From contig DWYP01000044.1 in NCBI GenBank assembly GCA_019118605.1, positions 31,096 to 95,095 on the forward strand: a DNA stretch of 64,000 nucleotides, written 5' to 3'. Under the pieces are notes generated by a model. That model was not told the origin of the DNA. It made no database searches and was given only the letters and a program-made list of their open reading frames with translations. The stretch is from Candidatus Alistipes faecavium. GTDB lineage: Bacteria; Bacteroidota; Bacteroidia; Bacteroidales; Rikenellaceae. The translations under genes and the position numbers were made by a program. Positions 1 to 8,001 of the stretch are shown piece after piece. How positions within the stretch are numbered: position 1 is the first letter of the stretch; the number at the start of each line of letters is the position of its first letter.

Positions 1-266
1 GTTCCGCCGCGGGAGCCGAGGTCGACCTCGGGGCAATTCCCGTGGCTGCGGGTTCCGACCTGCGCACCGCCCTCTGCGGAGGCGAGGACTACAAGCTGCT
101 GCTCACCGCGGCGCCCGAGGCGGCCGACGCCCTGGCCGATGCCTTCCGCACACGTTTCGGAAGGCCGCTCTACCCCATCGGGCGCATTGTCGCCGGGAAG
201 GAGCTCACGTGGCTGCGCGACGGCGAGCCCCAAAAGCTCGACTGGCGCGGATTCGAGCACTTCTGA
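1..266 (+). CDS. thiL: Thiamine-monophosphate kinase, C-terminal fragment (partial)
   Basis: This is the 3' end of a gene that enters from outside the window; the reading frame is open from base 3 to the TGA at 264-266. The visible 87 residues include GGEDYKLLLT, which matches the conserved GGEDYELL segment near the C-terminus of ThiL, an ATP-dependent kinase that makes thiamine diphosphate from thiamine monophosphate in the cytoplasm. The ending (PIGRIV followed by a short strand and a final WRGFEHF) is also typical of ThiL. The start and the ATP-binding N-terminal half are not visible, so completeness cannot be judged. It points toward a convergent minus-strand operon. Confidence 0.85.
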   Translation, partial: SAAGAEVDLGAIPVAAGSDLRTALCGGEDYKLLLTAAPEAADALADAFRTRFGRPLYPIGRIVAGKELTWLRDGEPQKLDWRGFEHF

Positions 267-420
267 ACGCCCCGCCATTCCTGCGATCCGCATTCAACAC
301 CCCGGAATTTGCATCCGACGCCCCGCATTCCGCTCTCCGCATCCGACGTCCCGCCATTCCTGAAAGCGCCGCACATCCGGAGGGGCATAAAAGTCCCGCC
401 TTCGCTGGGCATAAAAAAAG
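267..420. repeat. Degenerate GC-rich short repeats between thiL and the divIC operon
   Basis: The non-coding stretch holds loosely repeated units built on CCCGCCATTCCTG, GCATCCGACG and CATAAAAAAGCCCCGCC-like words. CCCGCCATTCCTG occurs near 271 and again near 350. No open frame here looks coding. Similar degenerate GC-rich arrays occur after other genes in this window. Confidence 0.5.
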
Positions 421-450
421 CCCCGCCTTCGCAGGGGCGGGGTTTATTTT
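413..450. terminator. Bidirectional rho-independent terminator
   Basis: CCCCGCC at 421-427 pairs with GGCGGGG at 436-442. The hairpin has an A-run on its left (413-419) and a T-rich run on its right (443-450), so it can end transcription both from thiL and from the convergent divIC operon. Confidence 0.75.
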
Positions 451-469
451 GCGGTCGGGTCGCCGCAAG

Positions 470-745
470 CTAATCCTCCATGATGTAGACGTGTTCGTCG
501 CGCCGCTGCATGCGGTAGTGTTCCCGGGCGTACTCCTCCAGATAGTCGTCGTAACGCAGGCGTTCGAGCAGCAGGCTGTCGCGCTCGATCTCGGCGCGAT
601 AGTATTCGCTCTCGCGCGTCAGCACCTTGATCTGCCGCTTGATCTTCAGGGCATGCAGCGCGTTGCGCCCCACGATGAAAACCGTGAAGAGAATGATGAG
701 CGCCGTGGCGGCGATCCAGAATTTGCGTCCCAGCTGAATTTTCAT
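470..745 (-). CDS. FtsB/DivIC-like septum formation protein
   Basis: A small bitopic membrane protein of 91 residues: a short basic N-terminus, one hydrophobic segment (about residues 8-27), then a charged coiled coil (about 33-75). This is the architecture of the FtsB/DivIC family, which joins FtsL and FtsQ in the divisome. I chose the ATG at 745 because it puts the membrane segment near the N-terminus as usual. An upstream in-frame ATG at 784 would add 13 residues, and neither start has a good ribosome site. It is the last gene of the hpt-queE-divIC set, 48 bp after queE. The family assignment rests on architecture more than on sequence motifs. Confidence 0.72.
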   Translation of the reverse strand: MKIQLGRKFWIAATALIILFTVFIVGRNALHALKIKRQIKVLTRESEYYRAEIERDSLLLERLRYDDYLEEYAREHYRMQRRDEHVYIMED

Positions 746-793
746 TCCGGCATAGTGTTTTTGACCCCGCGGCGGAGCCTTCATATCCCCATA

Positions 794-1432
794 TCAGGGG
801 ATCCGCATGTATTTGTGCGTCTGGATCGAGATGTTCCAGCGCGGGTGCGCCTTGGCATACTCCACCAGCACGGGCATCACGCGCTCCGAGACGCTCCATT
901 CGGGCTGCAGGTAGAGCCGGCACGCAGGGCGCACCCGCGCGGCATTCTCCTCGGCCCAGGCGAAGTCCTCCTCCGACTCGACGATCACCTTCAGCTCGTC
1001 GGCCCGCGCAAAGGCCTCTTCCAGAGGCGGCTGCTGCCGCTTCGGCGAGAGGCACACCCAGTCGAACACCCCGCTGAAGGGGTGCGATCCGGAGGTTTCG
1101 AGAAAGATCTCCAGCCCCTTGTCACGCAGCGCCGAGGTCAGCACCCCCAGCGGATAGAGCAGCGGCTCGCCCCCGGTGATGACGATTGCCTGCGCAGGGC
1201 ACGCCGTCGCACGGTCGATGACCGTCTGCACGTCGACCGGAGGGTAGAGCTTCGGATTCCACGTATATTTGGCGTCGCACCAGCGGCACCCCACGTCGCA
1301 GCCCCCCAGGCGGATGAAGTAGGCCGGTTTTCCGGCATGGAAACCCTCGCCCTGAATCGTATAGAAATCCTCGACCAGCGGCAGCAGCCGCCCCCCGTCG
1401 AGCAGCGCGGGATCGCTCTTCAGTCCGCTCAT
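794..1432 (-). CDS. queE: 7-carboxy-7-deazaguanine synthase (radical SAM)
   Basis: A 212-residue radical SAM enzyme that converts 6-carboxytetrahydropterin to 7-carboxy-7-deazaguanine in queuosine biosynthesis. The N-terminal half carries the substrate segment FYTIQGEGFHAGKPAYFIRL followed by the cluster motif CDVGCRWC (CX3CX2C) and CDAKYTW, all characteristic of QueE. ITGGEPLL gives the SAM-binding GGE motif. The start is the ATG at 1432, which overlaps the hpt stop as ATGA and matches the usual QueE N-terminus; a longer open frame upstream (to 1582) only shadows hpt. It is translationally coupled to hpt. No queC, queD or queF is visible nearby. Confidence 0.93.
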   Translation of the reverse strand: MSGLKSDPALLDGGRLLPLVEDFYTIQGEGFHAGKPAYFIRLGGCDVGCRWCDAKYTWNPKLYPPVDVQTVIDRATACPAQAIVITGGEPLLYPLGVLTSALRDKGLEIFLETSGSHPFSGVFDWVCLSPKRQQPPLEEAFARADELKVIVESEEDFAWAEENAARVRPACRLYLQPEWSVSERVMPVLVEYAKAHPRWNISIQTHKYMRIP

Positions 1433-1971
1433 TCCGTTACGACATAGACGTCCTTCAGGCTGCGCCCCAGCTGGTCGTAGTCGAGTCCGTATCCCACGAT
1501 GAATTCGTTGCCGATCTCCATGGCCCGGTAGCGGATCGGGAAGTTCTTGCTGTACGACGCGGGCTTGAAGAAGAGCGTGCACACCTCGATCGACGCAGGC
1601 TTGCGCGCCTGCAGGTCGCGCACCATGTGCTCGATCGACTCGCCCGTGTCGACGATATCCTCGACGATAATCACGTGGCGGCCCTCGATCGAGCTGTTCA
1701 GGCCGATCAGGTTCTTCACCACGCCCGTCGAAGAGGTGCCCTCATACGAGGAGAGCTTCACGAACGACAGCTCGTTCTGGAACTCGATCTTCTTGATCAG
1801 GTCGCTCATGAACATGAACGAGCCGTTGAGAATGCCCAGAAACAGCGGCGTCGGCTTGTCGGCGTAATCCGCGTTCAGACGCTCGGCCACGGCCGTAACG
1901 GCCCGGTCGATCTCCTCGGCCGGAATCATCACCCGGAACTTCCGGTCGTGAAGTTGTATGATATCCTTCAT
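1429..1971 (-). CDS. hpt: Hypoxanthine phosphoribosyltransferase
   Basis: A 180-residue type I phosphoribosyltransferase that salvages hypoxanthine (and usually guanine) with PRPP to make IMP or GMP. The PRPP-binding loop VIIVEDIVDTGES lies at about residues 100-113, and the preceding GILNGSFMF and the KLSSYEGTSS segment match the HPRT family. Length is normal. It heads a minus-strand set with queE and divIC and is preceded by a -7-like TATTTTTG box. Overlap of its stop with the queE start suggests coupled translation. Confidence 0.93.
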   Translation of the reverse strand: MKDIIQLHDRKFRVMIPAEEIDRAVTAVAERLNADYADKPTPLFLGILNGSFMFMSDLIKKIEFQNELSFVKLSSYEGTSSTGVVKNLIGLNSSIEGRHVIIVEDIVDTGESIEHMVRDLQARKPASIEVCTLFFKPASYSKNFPIRYRAMEIGNEFIVGYGLDYDQLGRSLKDVYVVTE

Positions 1972-1997
1972 TTGCGTGACGGTTTGGTATGATTCTG

Positions 1998-2005
1998 CAA
2001 AAATA
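1998..2005 (-). promoter_or_regulatory. Probable -7 element of the hpt promoter
   Basis: On the minus strand the sequence reads TATTTTTG, a match to the Bacteroidota -7 consensus TAnnTTTG, 26 bp before the hpt start codon. No clear TTTG -33 box is seen at the usual spacing. Confidence 0.5.
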
Positions 2006-2094
2006 GCGATTTGCCGCGAACTATGCGAGCCCCGCGAGGAAAAATAATCGGATTTTTTCGGGTACCCGTGCGGCCCTCCCCGACATGACGCGAA

Positions 2095-2124
2095 GGCCCG
2101 GGCTCCCCATCGGGAGTCCGGGCC
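2095..2124. terminator. Strong hairpin after rnfA (probable operon terminator)
   Basis: GGCCCGG at 2095-2101 pairs with CCGGGCC at 2118-2124, and the stem continues inward through a G-T wobble and CTCCC/GGGAG to a four-base loop. It lies 21 bp beyond the rnfA stop. There is no U-run on the minus strand, so it may act as a 3'-end-stabilising structure rather than a classical terminator. Confidence 0.55.
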
Positions 2125-2145
2125 CGCAGCCTTCCATGCGGGGTG

Positions 2146-2724
2146 CTATACGAGCCCCGAGAAGCCCATGAACGCCATGGCCAGGATGCCGGCCGTGACG
2201 AGCGCGATGGGCACGCCCTTCAGCGCGGCGGGCACGTCCTCGAAGTCGAGGCGCTCGCGGATGCCCGCGAACAACACCAGCGCCACGGCGAAGCCCAGGG
2301 CCGTCGAGACGGAGTAGACGACGCTCTGCAGCAGCGTGAACTCCTTCTGGATCATCAGGATCGCTACGCCCAGCACGGCGCAGTTCGTGGTGATCAGCGG
2401 CAGGAAGATGCCCAGCGCCTGGTAGAGCGACGGCGAAACCTTCTTGAGGATGATTTCGACCATCTGCACCAGCGCGGCGATCACCAGGATGAAGACGATC
2501 GTCTGCATGTACTCGATGTGCAGCGGCTCGAGGATGTAGGTCTGGATCGGCCACGCCACAAGAGCCGTCAGTGCCATGACGAACGTTACGGCGGCTCCCA
2601 TGCCCAACGAGGTTTCGACCTTCGACGAAACGCCCAGGAAGGGACAGATGCCGAGGAACTGCGCCAGTACGACGTTGTTGACGAAGATGGCGCCGAGAAT
2701 GATTGCGAAATAGGAGATCTCCAT
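2146..2724 (-). CDS. rnfA: Rnf electron transport complex subunit A
   Basis: A 192-residue integral membrane subunit of the Rnf complex, which couples electron transfer from reduced ferredoxin to NAD+ with export of Na+ or H+. Six hydrophobic segments are visible. The conserved segments [20 protein letters not shown] and [10 protein letters not shown] carry the two Cys residues thought to bind an Fe-S centre across the membrane in RnfA/NqrE proteins. Length is typical. It is the last gene of the rnfBCDGEA series and starts 5 bp after rnfE. Confidence 0.95.
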   Translation of the reverse strand: MEISYFAIILGAIFVNNVVLAQFLGICPFLGVSSKVETSLGMGAAVTFVMALTALVAWPIQTYILEPLHIEYMQTIVFILVIAALVQMVEIILKKVSPSLYQALGIFLPLITTNCAVLGVAILMIQKEFTLLQSVVYSVSTALGFAVALVLFAGIRERLDFEDVPAALKGVPIALVTAGILAMAFMGFSGLV

Positions 2725-2729
2725 AACGG

Positions 2730-3314
2730 TTATTTCTTGGCTAATTTGTTAAACAGAACCATCAGGTAGCCCAGCACCAGGAAGGCCCCGGGAGCCAGCA
2801 CGAAGATCAGCGGCGTGTAGTCGGCGATTCCGAGGCTGACGCCGAAGATGGCGCCGCTGCCCAGGATCTCGCGCACCGCGCCGATGACCGTCAGCGAAAG
2901 GGTGAAGCCCAGGCCGATGCCCACGCCGTCCAAGATCGAATCGAGGGGCGAGTTCTTCGAGGCGAAGGCCTCGGCACGCCCCAGGATGATGCAGTTCACG
3001 ACGATCAGCGGGATGAAGACGCCCAGCGCGGCGTAGAGCGCCGGAACGAAGGCCTGCATCAGCATCTGGATGATCGTGACGAACGACGCGATCACGACGA
3101 TGAACGCCGGGATGCGCACCTTGTCGGGAATGAGGTTCTTGATGAGCGAGATCACGAGATTCGACATGATCAGCACGGCGGTCGTCGCAAGACCCATGCC
3201 CATGCCGTTCTCGGCCGAGGTCGTCGTACCCAGCGTCGGGCACATGCCCAGCACCAGCACGAAGGTCGGGTTGTTGCGGATGATGCCGCTCAGGATAATT
3301 CGAAGCTTATTCAT
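2730..3314 (-). CDS. rnfE: Rnf electron transport complex subunit E
   Basis: A 194-residue polytopic membrane protein homologous to RnfA. The segments [18 protein letters not shown] and [15 protein letters not shown] give the conserved membrane Cys positions of RnfE/NqrD. I chose the ATG at 3314 because the strong ribosome site AAAGGAGG sits 5 bases upstream, a notable exception in this window, and because the N-terminus [11 protein letters not shown] is typical. The frame extends upstream to 3380, but that stretch overlaps rnfG coding sequence. The start overlaps the rnfG stop by 8 bp. Confidence 0.95.
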   Translation of the reverse strand: MNKLRIILSGIIRNNPTFVLVLGMCPTLGTTTSAENGMGMGLATTAVLIMSNLVISLIKNLIPDKVRIPAFIVVIASFVTIIQMLMQAFVPALYAALGVFIPLIVVNCIILGRAEAFASKNSPLDSILDGVGIGLGFTLSLTVIGAVREILGSGAIFGVSLGIADYTPLIFVLAPGAFLVLGYLMVLFNKLAKK

Positions 3315-3966
3315 TGGTACCTCCTTTCTGAGCCTCGGGCTCGTTGGTTTGCGCCGCAGCCGTCGCGCCCGTCGCCACATCGGCCGGCGTCACGCCCGTC
3401 GCCACGCTCTTGTAGGCCATCCACGCGCGGTTCACCGCGTCGACATAGGCCCGCGACGAAATCGTCGCAGCCGTCAGGGCGTCGACGTCGCCCCCGTCCT
3501 TCGTCACGGCAAGCTTGCCGTCGACGAGTTTCTTCTCCTCGAGTTTCTGACCCTGGATGCTGCCCAGCAGCGGGTTCCCCTCGTCGGCCATCTTCGTTCC
3601 CAGACCCGGGGTTTCGGCCTGCTCCAGAACGTTGACGTTCACCACCTCGCCCTCGGGCGTGAAGCCGACCATCAGCCGCACCACGCCGTTGAAGCCCTGC
3701 TTGGTCATCGTCTGCACGGCATAACCCGTCACCGCGTCGCCCTTCGTGGCCGTATAGACCGTGATGGGCAGTTCGTCGATCGTAAGCTCCTCGATAGCCG
3801 TTGCATCGAACTCCGGGAGCACCTGCGTCAGCGCCTCTTTCGTCGCGGCCTCCTTGGCCAGGGCGATCGGCTCCTCGGTGATCATGTTCACCACGCCGAC
3901 GCCCGCCGATGCCACGAGCGTAATGCCGAAGAGGACGGCGGTCATGTTTACAAGTGTGCTTTTCAT
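3307..3966 (-). CDS. rnfG: Rnf electron transport complex subunit G (FMN-binding)
   Basis: A 219-residue protein with one N-terminal membrane segment (about 8-29) and a periplasmic FMN-binding domain. The flavinylation motif reads TAATIS (165-170) within DALTAATISSRAYVDAV. This is a variant of the S/T-G-A-T-x-S/T motif modified by ApbE, with Ala for Gly at the second position and Ser as the likely acceptor. ETPGLGTKM earlier in the domain is also typical. It lies between rnfD and rnfE. No apbE-type flavin transferase gene is in this window, so it must be supplied elsewhere. Confidence 0.93.
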   Translation of the reverse strand: MKSTLVNMTAVLFGITLVASAGVGVVNMITEEPIALAKEAATKEALTQVLPEFDATAIEELTIDELPITVYTATKGDAVTGYAVQTMTKQGFNGVVRLMVGFTPEGEVVNVNVLEQAETPGLGTKMADEGNPLLGSIQGQKLEEKKLVDGKLAVTKDGGDVDALTAATISSRAYVDAVNRAWMAYKSVATGVTPADVATGATAAAQTNEPEAQKGGTNE

Positions 3967-3979
3967 GGTTCCATCCTCC

Positions 3980-4951
3980 TTATTTCACGCCGAAGCGCTT
4001 GGGTTTGACATATTTGTTGATCAGCGGCACGCAGGCGTTCATCATGAGGATCGCAAACGACATGCCCTCGGGGTAGGAGCCCCACAGGCGGATGCACATC
4101 GTGATGAAGCCGATGCCCACGGCGAAGATCACCCCGCCCTTGACGGTCATCGGCGAGGTCGAGTAGTCGGTGGCCATGAAGATCGCGCCGAGCATCGCAC
4201 CTCCGGCGAGGATATGGAACAGCGGCAGCTGCCACAACGCAGCCCCGGGCTCCCCCGAGCAGAGCGCCACGACGAAGGCAAAGACGGCCATCGTCACGAG
4301 GATCGTCACGGGGATATGCCACGTGATCACGCGGCGCCAGAGCAGATAGGCGAAGCCCACGAGCAGCGCCAGTGCGGCGACCTCGCCCAGCGATCCGGGC
4401 ATGTTGCCCAGCAGCAGGTGCTGCACGCCGAGCACGTCGGGGCCCGCCGCGCCCATCTTCACGGCGGCCAGCGGCGTGGCGCCCGAGAGGGCGTCGAACG
4501 CGCCGTTCGTCACGGGAAGGGGCCACGTGGTCATCTGTACCGGATAGGCGATCAGCAGGAAGACGCGGCCCACGAGTGCCGGGTTGAAGGGGTTTTTGCC
4601 CAGCCCCCCGAAGGTCATCTTGGCCACGGCAATGGCCACGAAGGCGCCGATGACGACGATCCACCAGGGAATCGACGCCGGGAGGTTGAAGGCCAGCAGT
4701 ACGCCGGTCACCACGGCCGACCAGTTCGAGATCGTCAACGGGCCGCGGAACATGAATTTCTGAATCAGGTACTCGAACGCCACGCACGCCGCAACCGAGA
4801 TGGCCGTCACGCGCAGCACGTCGGCACCGAACACGATGATCGACACGATGAACGCGGGAATCAGGGCGATCACCACGTCGCGCATGATCCGGGCAGTCGA
4901 CTGCGCCGTCTGCACGTGGGGTGCGGGAGACACAATGAGTTTGTTTGCCAT
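3980..4951 (-). CDS. rnfD: Rnf electron transport complex subunit D
   Basis: A 323-residue polytopic membrane subunit. The covalent FMN site S-G-A-T lies at about residues 156-159 in DALSGATPLAA, and GGLGKNPFNPALVGR is a conserved RnfD/NqrB segment. I chose the ATG at 4951 (MANKLIVSPAPH), because the longer frame can begin only with a TTG at 4969 immediately after the rnfC stop. Length fits RnfD rather than the longer NqrB. It works with RnfG to pass electrons across the membrane. Confidence 0.94.
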   Translation of the reverse strand: MANKLIVSPAPHVQTAQSTARIMRDVVIALIPAFIVSIIVFGADVLRVTAISVAACVAFEYLIQKFMFRGPLTISNWSAVVTGVLLAFNLPASIPWWIVVIGAFVAIAVAKMTFGGLGKNPFNPALVGRVFLLIAYPVQMTTWPLPVTNGAFDALSGATPLAAVKMGAAGPDVLGVQHLLLGNMPGSLGEVAALALLVGFAYLLWRRVITWHIPVTILVTMAVFAFVVALCSGEPGAALWQLPLFHILAGGAMLGAIFMATDYSTSPMTVKGGVIFAVGIGFITMCIRLWGSYPEGMSFAILMMNACVPLINKYVKPKRFGVK

Positions 4952-4969
4952 ATTCGAATCGTTTTTCAA

Positions 4970-6319
4970 TTACTTTTTAGGTGCTGCGGCGGCTGCGCGC
5001 GAGCGGATGATGCCCATGACCGTCTGCTTGCCCAGGCGCACCCAGTCGAGCAGCGGCAGGTAGGCCGGGCACGACGACTGGCAGCAGCCGCACTCGATGC
5101 ACGAGGTAATCATCGCAGCCTCGAGTTCGTCCCACTTCTTTTTCTGCGACATCTTCGAGAGGTAGTAGGGCTCGAGACCCATCGGGCAGGCCGCCACGCA
5201 CTTCGCGCACTTGATGCACTGCGAGGCCTCGCGGCGCTCGGCGTCGCGTCCCGTCATGACGGTGATTCCCGAGCAGCCCTTCGTCACGGGCGACGCGAGG
5301 TCGACCATCGCACGGCCCATCATCGGACCGCCGTTGATCACCTTGCACGAGGCGTCGGGAAGACCCCCGGCGGCCTCGAGCAGCGTCGCAACGGGAGTAC
5401 CCATGCGGGTGAGCAGGTTGCGCGGCTCCTTCATCTCCCGGCCCGTCACGGTCACCACGCGCTCGATGAGCGGCATGCCCTTCTGCACGGCGCGGTAGAC
5501 GGCATAGGTCGTCGAGGCGTTGCAGACCACGGCCCCGACGTCGATCGGAAGGGCCGGGGGAGGCGGCACCTGACGGCCCGTCACGGCGGCGATCAGCTGT
5601 TTCTCGCCGCCCTGCGGATAGCGCACCTTCAGGGGTACGACCTCCACACCCGGGTAGTTCGCGGCAAGCTGCGTGAGGTGTGCAATGGCGTCGGGCTTGT
5701 TGTTCTCGATGCCGACATAGGCTTTTCCCGCCCCGACGGCCTTCATCAGGATCGTGACGCCCACGAGGATCTCCTCCCCGTGCTCGAGCATCATGCGGTG
5801 GTCGGACGTGAGGTACGGCTCGCACTCCACGCCGTTGATAATCACGCACTCGGCCTTCTTGCCCGCGGGGATCGAGAGCTTCACGTGCGTGGGGAAGGTC
5901 GCACCGCCCATGCCGACGATGCCGGCCTGCCGGATGCGCTCGATAATCTCCTGCGACGTGAGCGTGCACTCCCGCACGAGCGTCTCGGAGCGGTCTATGC
6001 CCTCGGCCCACTCGTCGCCCTCGCGCTTGATGGTGATCATCATCTGACGAAGGCCCTGGCCGTTGGGAACCAGGTCGACGGCCGTAACCGTTCCCGAAAC
6101 CGGGGAGTGGATGTTGGCCGACATGAAGCTGCCCGCTTCGGCCAGAAGCTGTCCCGTGAGCACCTTGTCGCCCTTGGCGACCTTCGCAACGGCCGGGGCC
6201 CCGATATGCTGCGAGAGGGGAATGTTCACCACCTCGGGCAGCGGAAGCACCTCGATCGCCTTCGCGCGGCTCAACTTGTTTTCCGACGGATGGACTCCGC
6301 CTATTGGAAATGTCTTCAT
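4970..6319 (-). CDS. rnfC: Rnf electron transport complex subunit C
   Basis: A 449-residue peripheral subunit that binds NADH and FMN on the cytoplasmic face. GGVHPSENK opens the protein as expected, an SLBB-like and flavin/NADH-binding core follows (GMGGATFPTHVK, NGVECEPYLTSDHR), and two [4Fe-4S] motifs occur at Cys368/371/374/378 and Cys407/410/413/417. Length is on the short side because there is little C-terminal extension, in contrast to the long RnfC tails of some gammaproteobacteria. In this organism the low-complexity tail sits on RnfB instead. It lies 17 bp after rnfB. Confidence 0.95.
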   Translation of the reverse strand: MKTFPIGGVHPSENKLSRAKAIEVLPLPEVVNIPLSQHIGAPAVAKVAKGDKVLTGQLLAEAGSFMSANIHSPVSGTVTAVDLVPNGQGLRQMMITIKREGDEWAEGIDRSETLVRECTLTSQEIIERIRQAGIVGMGGATFPTHVKLSIPAGKKAECVIINGVECEPYLTSDHRMMLEHGEEILVGVTILMKAVGAGKAYVGIENNKPDAIAHLTQLAANYPGVEVVPLKVRYPQGGEKQLIAAVTGRQVPPPPALPIDVGAVVCNASTTYAVYRAVQKGMPLIERVVTVTGREMKEPRNLLTRMGTPVATLLEAAGGLPDASCKVINGGPMMGRAMVDLASPVTKGCSGITVMTGRDAERREASQCIKCAKCVAACPMGLEPYYLSKMSQKKKWDELEAAMITSCIECGCCQSSCPAYLPLLDWVRLGKQTVMGIIRSRAAAAAPKK

Positions 6320-6336
6320 ATCTGTGGTTGCAATTT

Positions 6337-7563
6337 TTACGATTCTTTACTGGGCTTCGCGGCAGCAGGCTTTTCGACGGCCGGCTTTTCGGCGGTCGGC
6401 TTTTCGGCAGCCGGCTTTTCGGCAGCCGGCTTTTCTGCGGCCGGGGTAGCCTTCGCCTTCGGGGCCTTCGGAGCTGCGGGTTTCGCGGCGGCCTTCGGGG
6501 CCTCCTTCTTCTCGGCGGCGGGTTTCTCGACAGCAGGAGCCGCCTTCGGGGCCTCCTTCTTCTCGGCCGCGGGCTTCTCGGCAGCAGGAGCCGCCTTCGG
6601 GGCCTTCGGAGCTGCGGGTTTCTCGGCAGCTTTCGGGGCCTCCTTCTTCTCGGCGGCAGGTTTCTCGGCAGCAGGAGCCGCCTTCGGGGCAGCCGGGGCT
6701 GTCTTCGGAGCGGCAGGGGCGGCCGGAGCCTTGGGCTCCTTCGGCAGCGGATCCATGCCCACCAGCCGGATGGCACCCGTCGGGCACTCGTTCACGCACT
6801 TGCGGCACAACTTGCACTTCTGCGGGTCGATGTAGGCGAGGTTGTTCTCCACCGTGATGGCACCGAAGGCGCAGACCTTCACACACTTGCCGCAGCCGAT
6901 ACATCCGGCCTTGCAGGCCTTCATCACCACGGCGCCCTTGTCCTTCGACACGCACGATACATACACCGCACGGTTCTTGGGCCACTTCTTGCGCAGCTCG
7001 ATGACCTTCTTCGGGCACGCCTTGACGCACGCGCCGCAGGCCGTACACTTGTCGGGATCGACCTCCGGGAGGCCCGTTTCGGGATTCATGCGGATGGCGT
7101 CGAAAGCGCAGGCCGCCACGCAGTCGCCGTAGCCCAGGCAGCCGTAGGCGCAGCCCGTCTCACCCACATAGAGCGACGCCGCCACGGCACACGACTTGGC
7201 GCCGTTGTAGGCATTGGTCCGGGGACGCTTGGCGCACGTCCCGCCGCAACGCACCGTCGCCACCTCGGGCTGCTTCTCGGCAGCCGCCTTCCCGAGGTAC
7301 GAGGCGATGGCCTTCATGCAGTCGCCGCCTCCCACCGGGCAGAAGAGATCCGAGATGTCGTCGCGTTTGACCAGGGCATCGGCCATGCCCCGGCATCCGG
7401 CGAATCCGCAACCGCCGCAATTGGCTCCGGGCAACATCTTCTCCACTTCGTCGATCCGCGGATCCTCCTCGACCCGGAACTTCCGGGCCACGAAGTAGAG
7501 AATCACCGCGGAGAGGATTCCCAACGCACACAGCGTCAGGATCGTGAACAGTAATACTTGCAT
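6337..7563 (-). CDS. rnfB: Rnf electron transport complex subunit B with long Ala/Lys/Pro/Glu tail
   Basis: A 408-residue polyferredoxin subunit: an N-terminal membrane anchor (about 3-25), the Fes-domain cysteines 49, 52, 57 and 75, then at least four further Cys-rich ferredoxin motifs (from about 138 to 260, including CTACGACVKACP, CIGCGKCVKVC and CKLCRKCVNECP). It probably receives electrons from ferredoxin. The core ends near residue 275. The remaining ~133 residues are an unusual repetitive tail made of AEKPA pentads and EKKEAPKAA blocks. The ATG shares one base with the rseC stop (TGATG), implying coupled translation. Confidence 0.94.
   Translation of the reverse strand: MQVLLFTILTLCALGILSAVILYFVARKFRVEEDPRIDEVEKMLPGANCGGCGFAGCRGMADALVKRDDISDLFCPVGGGDCMKAIASYLGKAAAEKQPEVATVRCGGTCAKRPRTNAYNGAKSCAVAASLYVGETGCAYGCLGYGDCVAACAFDAIRMNPETGLPEVDPDKCTACGACVKACPKKVIELRKKWPKNRAVYVSCVSKDKGAVVMKACKAGCIGCGKCVKVCAFGAITVENNLAYIDPQKCKLCRKCVNECPTGAIRLVGMDPLPKEPKAPAAPAAPKTAPAAPKAAPAAEKPAAEKKEAPKAAEKPAAPKAPKAAPAAEKPAAEKKEAPKAAPAVEKPAAEKKEAPKAAAKPAAPKAPKAKATPAAEKPAAEKPAAEKPTAEKPAVEKPAAAKPSKES
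6370..6735 (-). repeat. In-frame tandem repeats encoding the RnfB tail
   Basis: Five consecutive 15-bp units (6370-6444) encode AEKPA-like pentads. Upstream, a ~51-bp unit containing GGGGCCTCCTTCTTCTCGG begins near 6495 and recurs near 6546, with a partial third copy near 6636. Unit lengths of 15 and 51 are multiples of three, so copy-number change would keep the frame. Confidence 0.8.
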
Positions 7564-7985
7564 CAGATTTTAGTTATTGTAAATTGAATTGTGTGTTCGA
7601 TTTTACGGCGAAAGATCCACAGCACGGCATAATAAACGCCCACACCGGCAATCGCGGCGAGGGCGCTCACTCCTTCACTCCATTTCAGCACCGCCAGCGC
7701 GACGACCAACACCGCCAGCAGCACGGCAAGGGCCCCGACATAAGCCATCGCCACGGCCCGCAATCCCGTGCCGCGACAGACGCCCACCGTGACGGCCTCG
7801 CCCGGGGCGTACTCCCCCGCCGCGGCACACGGCACCGAGACGATCTTCTCCTGCGCCTCGGCCAGCCCGCACGCCTCGCGGGCCTTGCAGCTTCCGCAGG
7901 CGCTGTGCGAGGTGATGCGCACGTAGACCGTGCCGCGCACGACACGATCGACGATACCGCTATGTTCGATACGTTCGGACACCAC
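7563..7985 (-). CDS. rseC: SoxR-reducing system / RseC family protein
   Basis: A 140-residue membrane protein: an N-terminal Cys-rich stretch (CGSCKAREACG, about residues 30-40) and two hydrophobic segments (about 82-104 and 108-126), followed by a basic loop. This matches the RseC/MucC family, which is often encoded beside rnf genes and is linked to the SoxR-reducing role of Rnf in proteobacteria. Here a role in assembly or regulation of Rnf is an inference from position. The start is GTG (7985, with a second GTG at 7982) behind an AAGGGA-like site, 16 bp after nadE. No ATG is available at this position. Confidence 0.85.
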   Translation of the reverse strand: MVSERIEHSGIVDRVVRGTVYVRITSHSACGSCKAREACGLAEAQEKIVSVPCAAAGEYAPGEAVTVGVCRGTGLRAVAMAYVGALAVLLAVLVVALAVLKWSEGVSALAAIAGVGVYYAVLWIFRRKIEHTIQFTITKI

Positions 7986-8001
7986 CTGGATCCCTTCCCT
8001 A

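Noticed and set aside
3761..6835. 1024-residue plus-strand open frame across rnfG, rnfD and rnfC
   Set aside because: It lies antisense to three well-supported Rnf genes, spans their boundaries and has low-complexity His/Arg content. High GC removes stop codons on the opposite strand.
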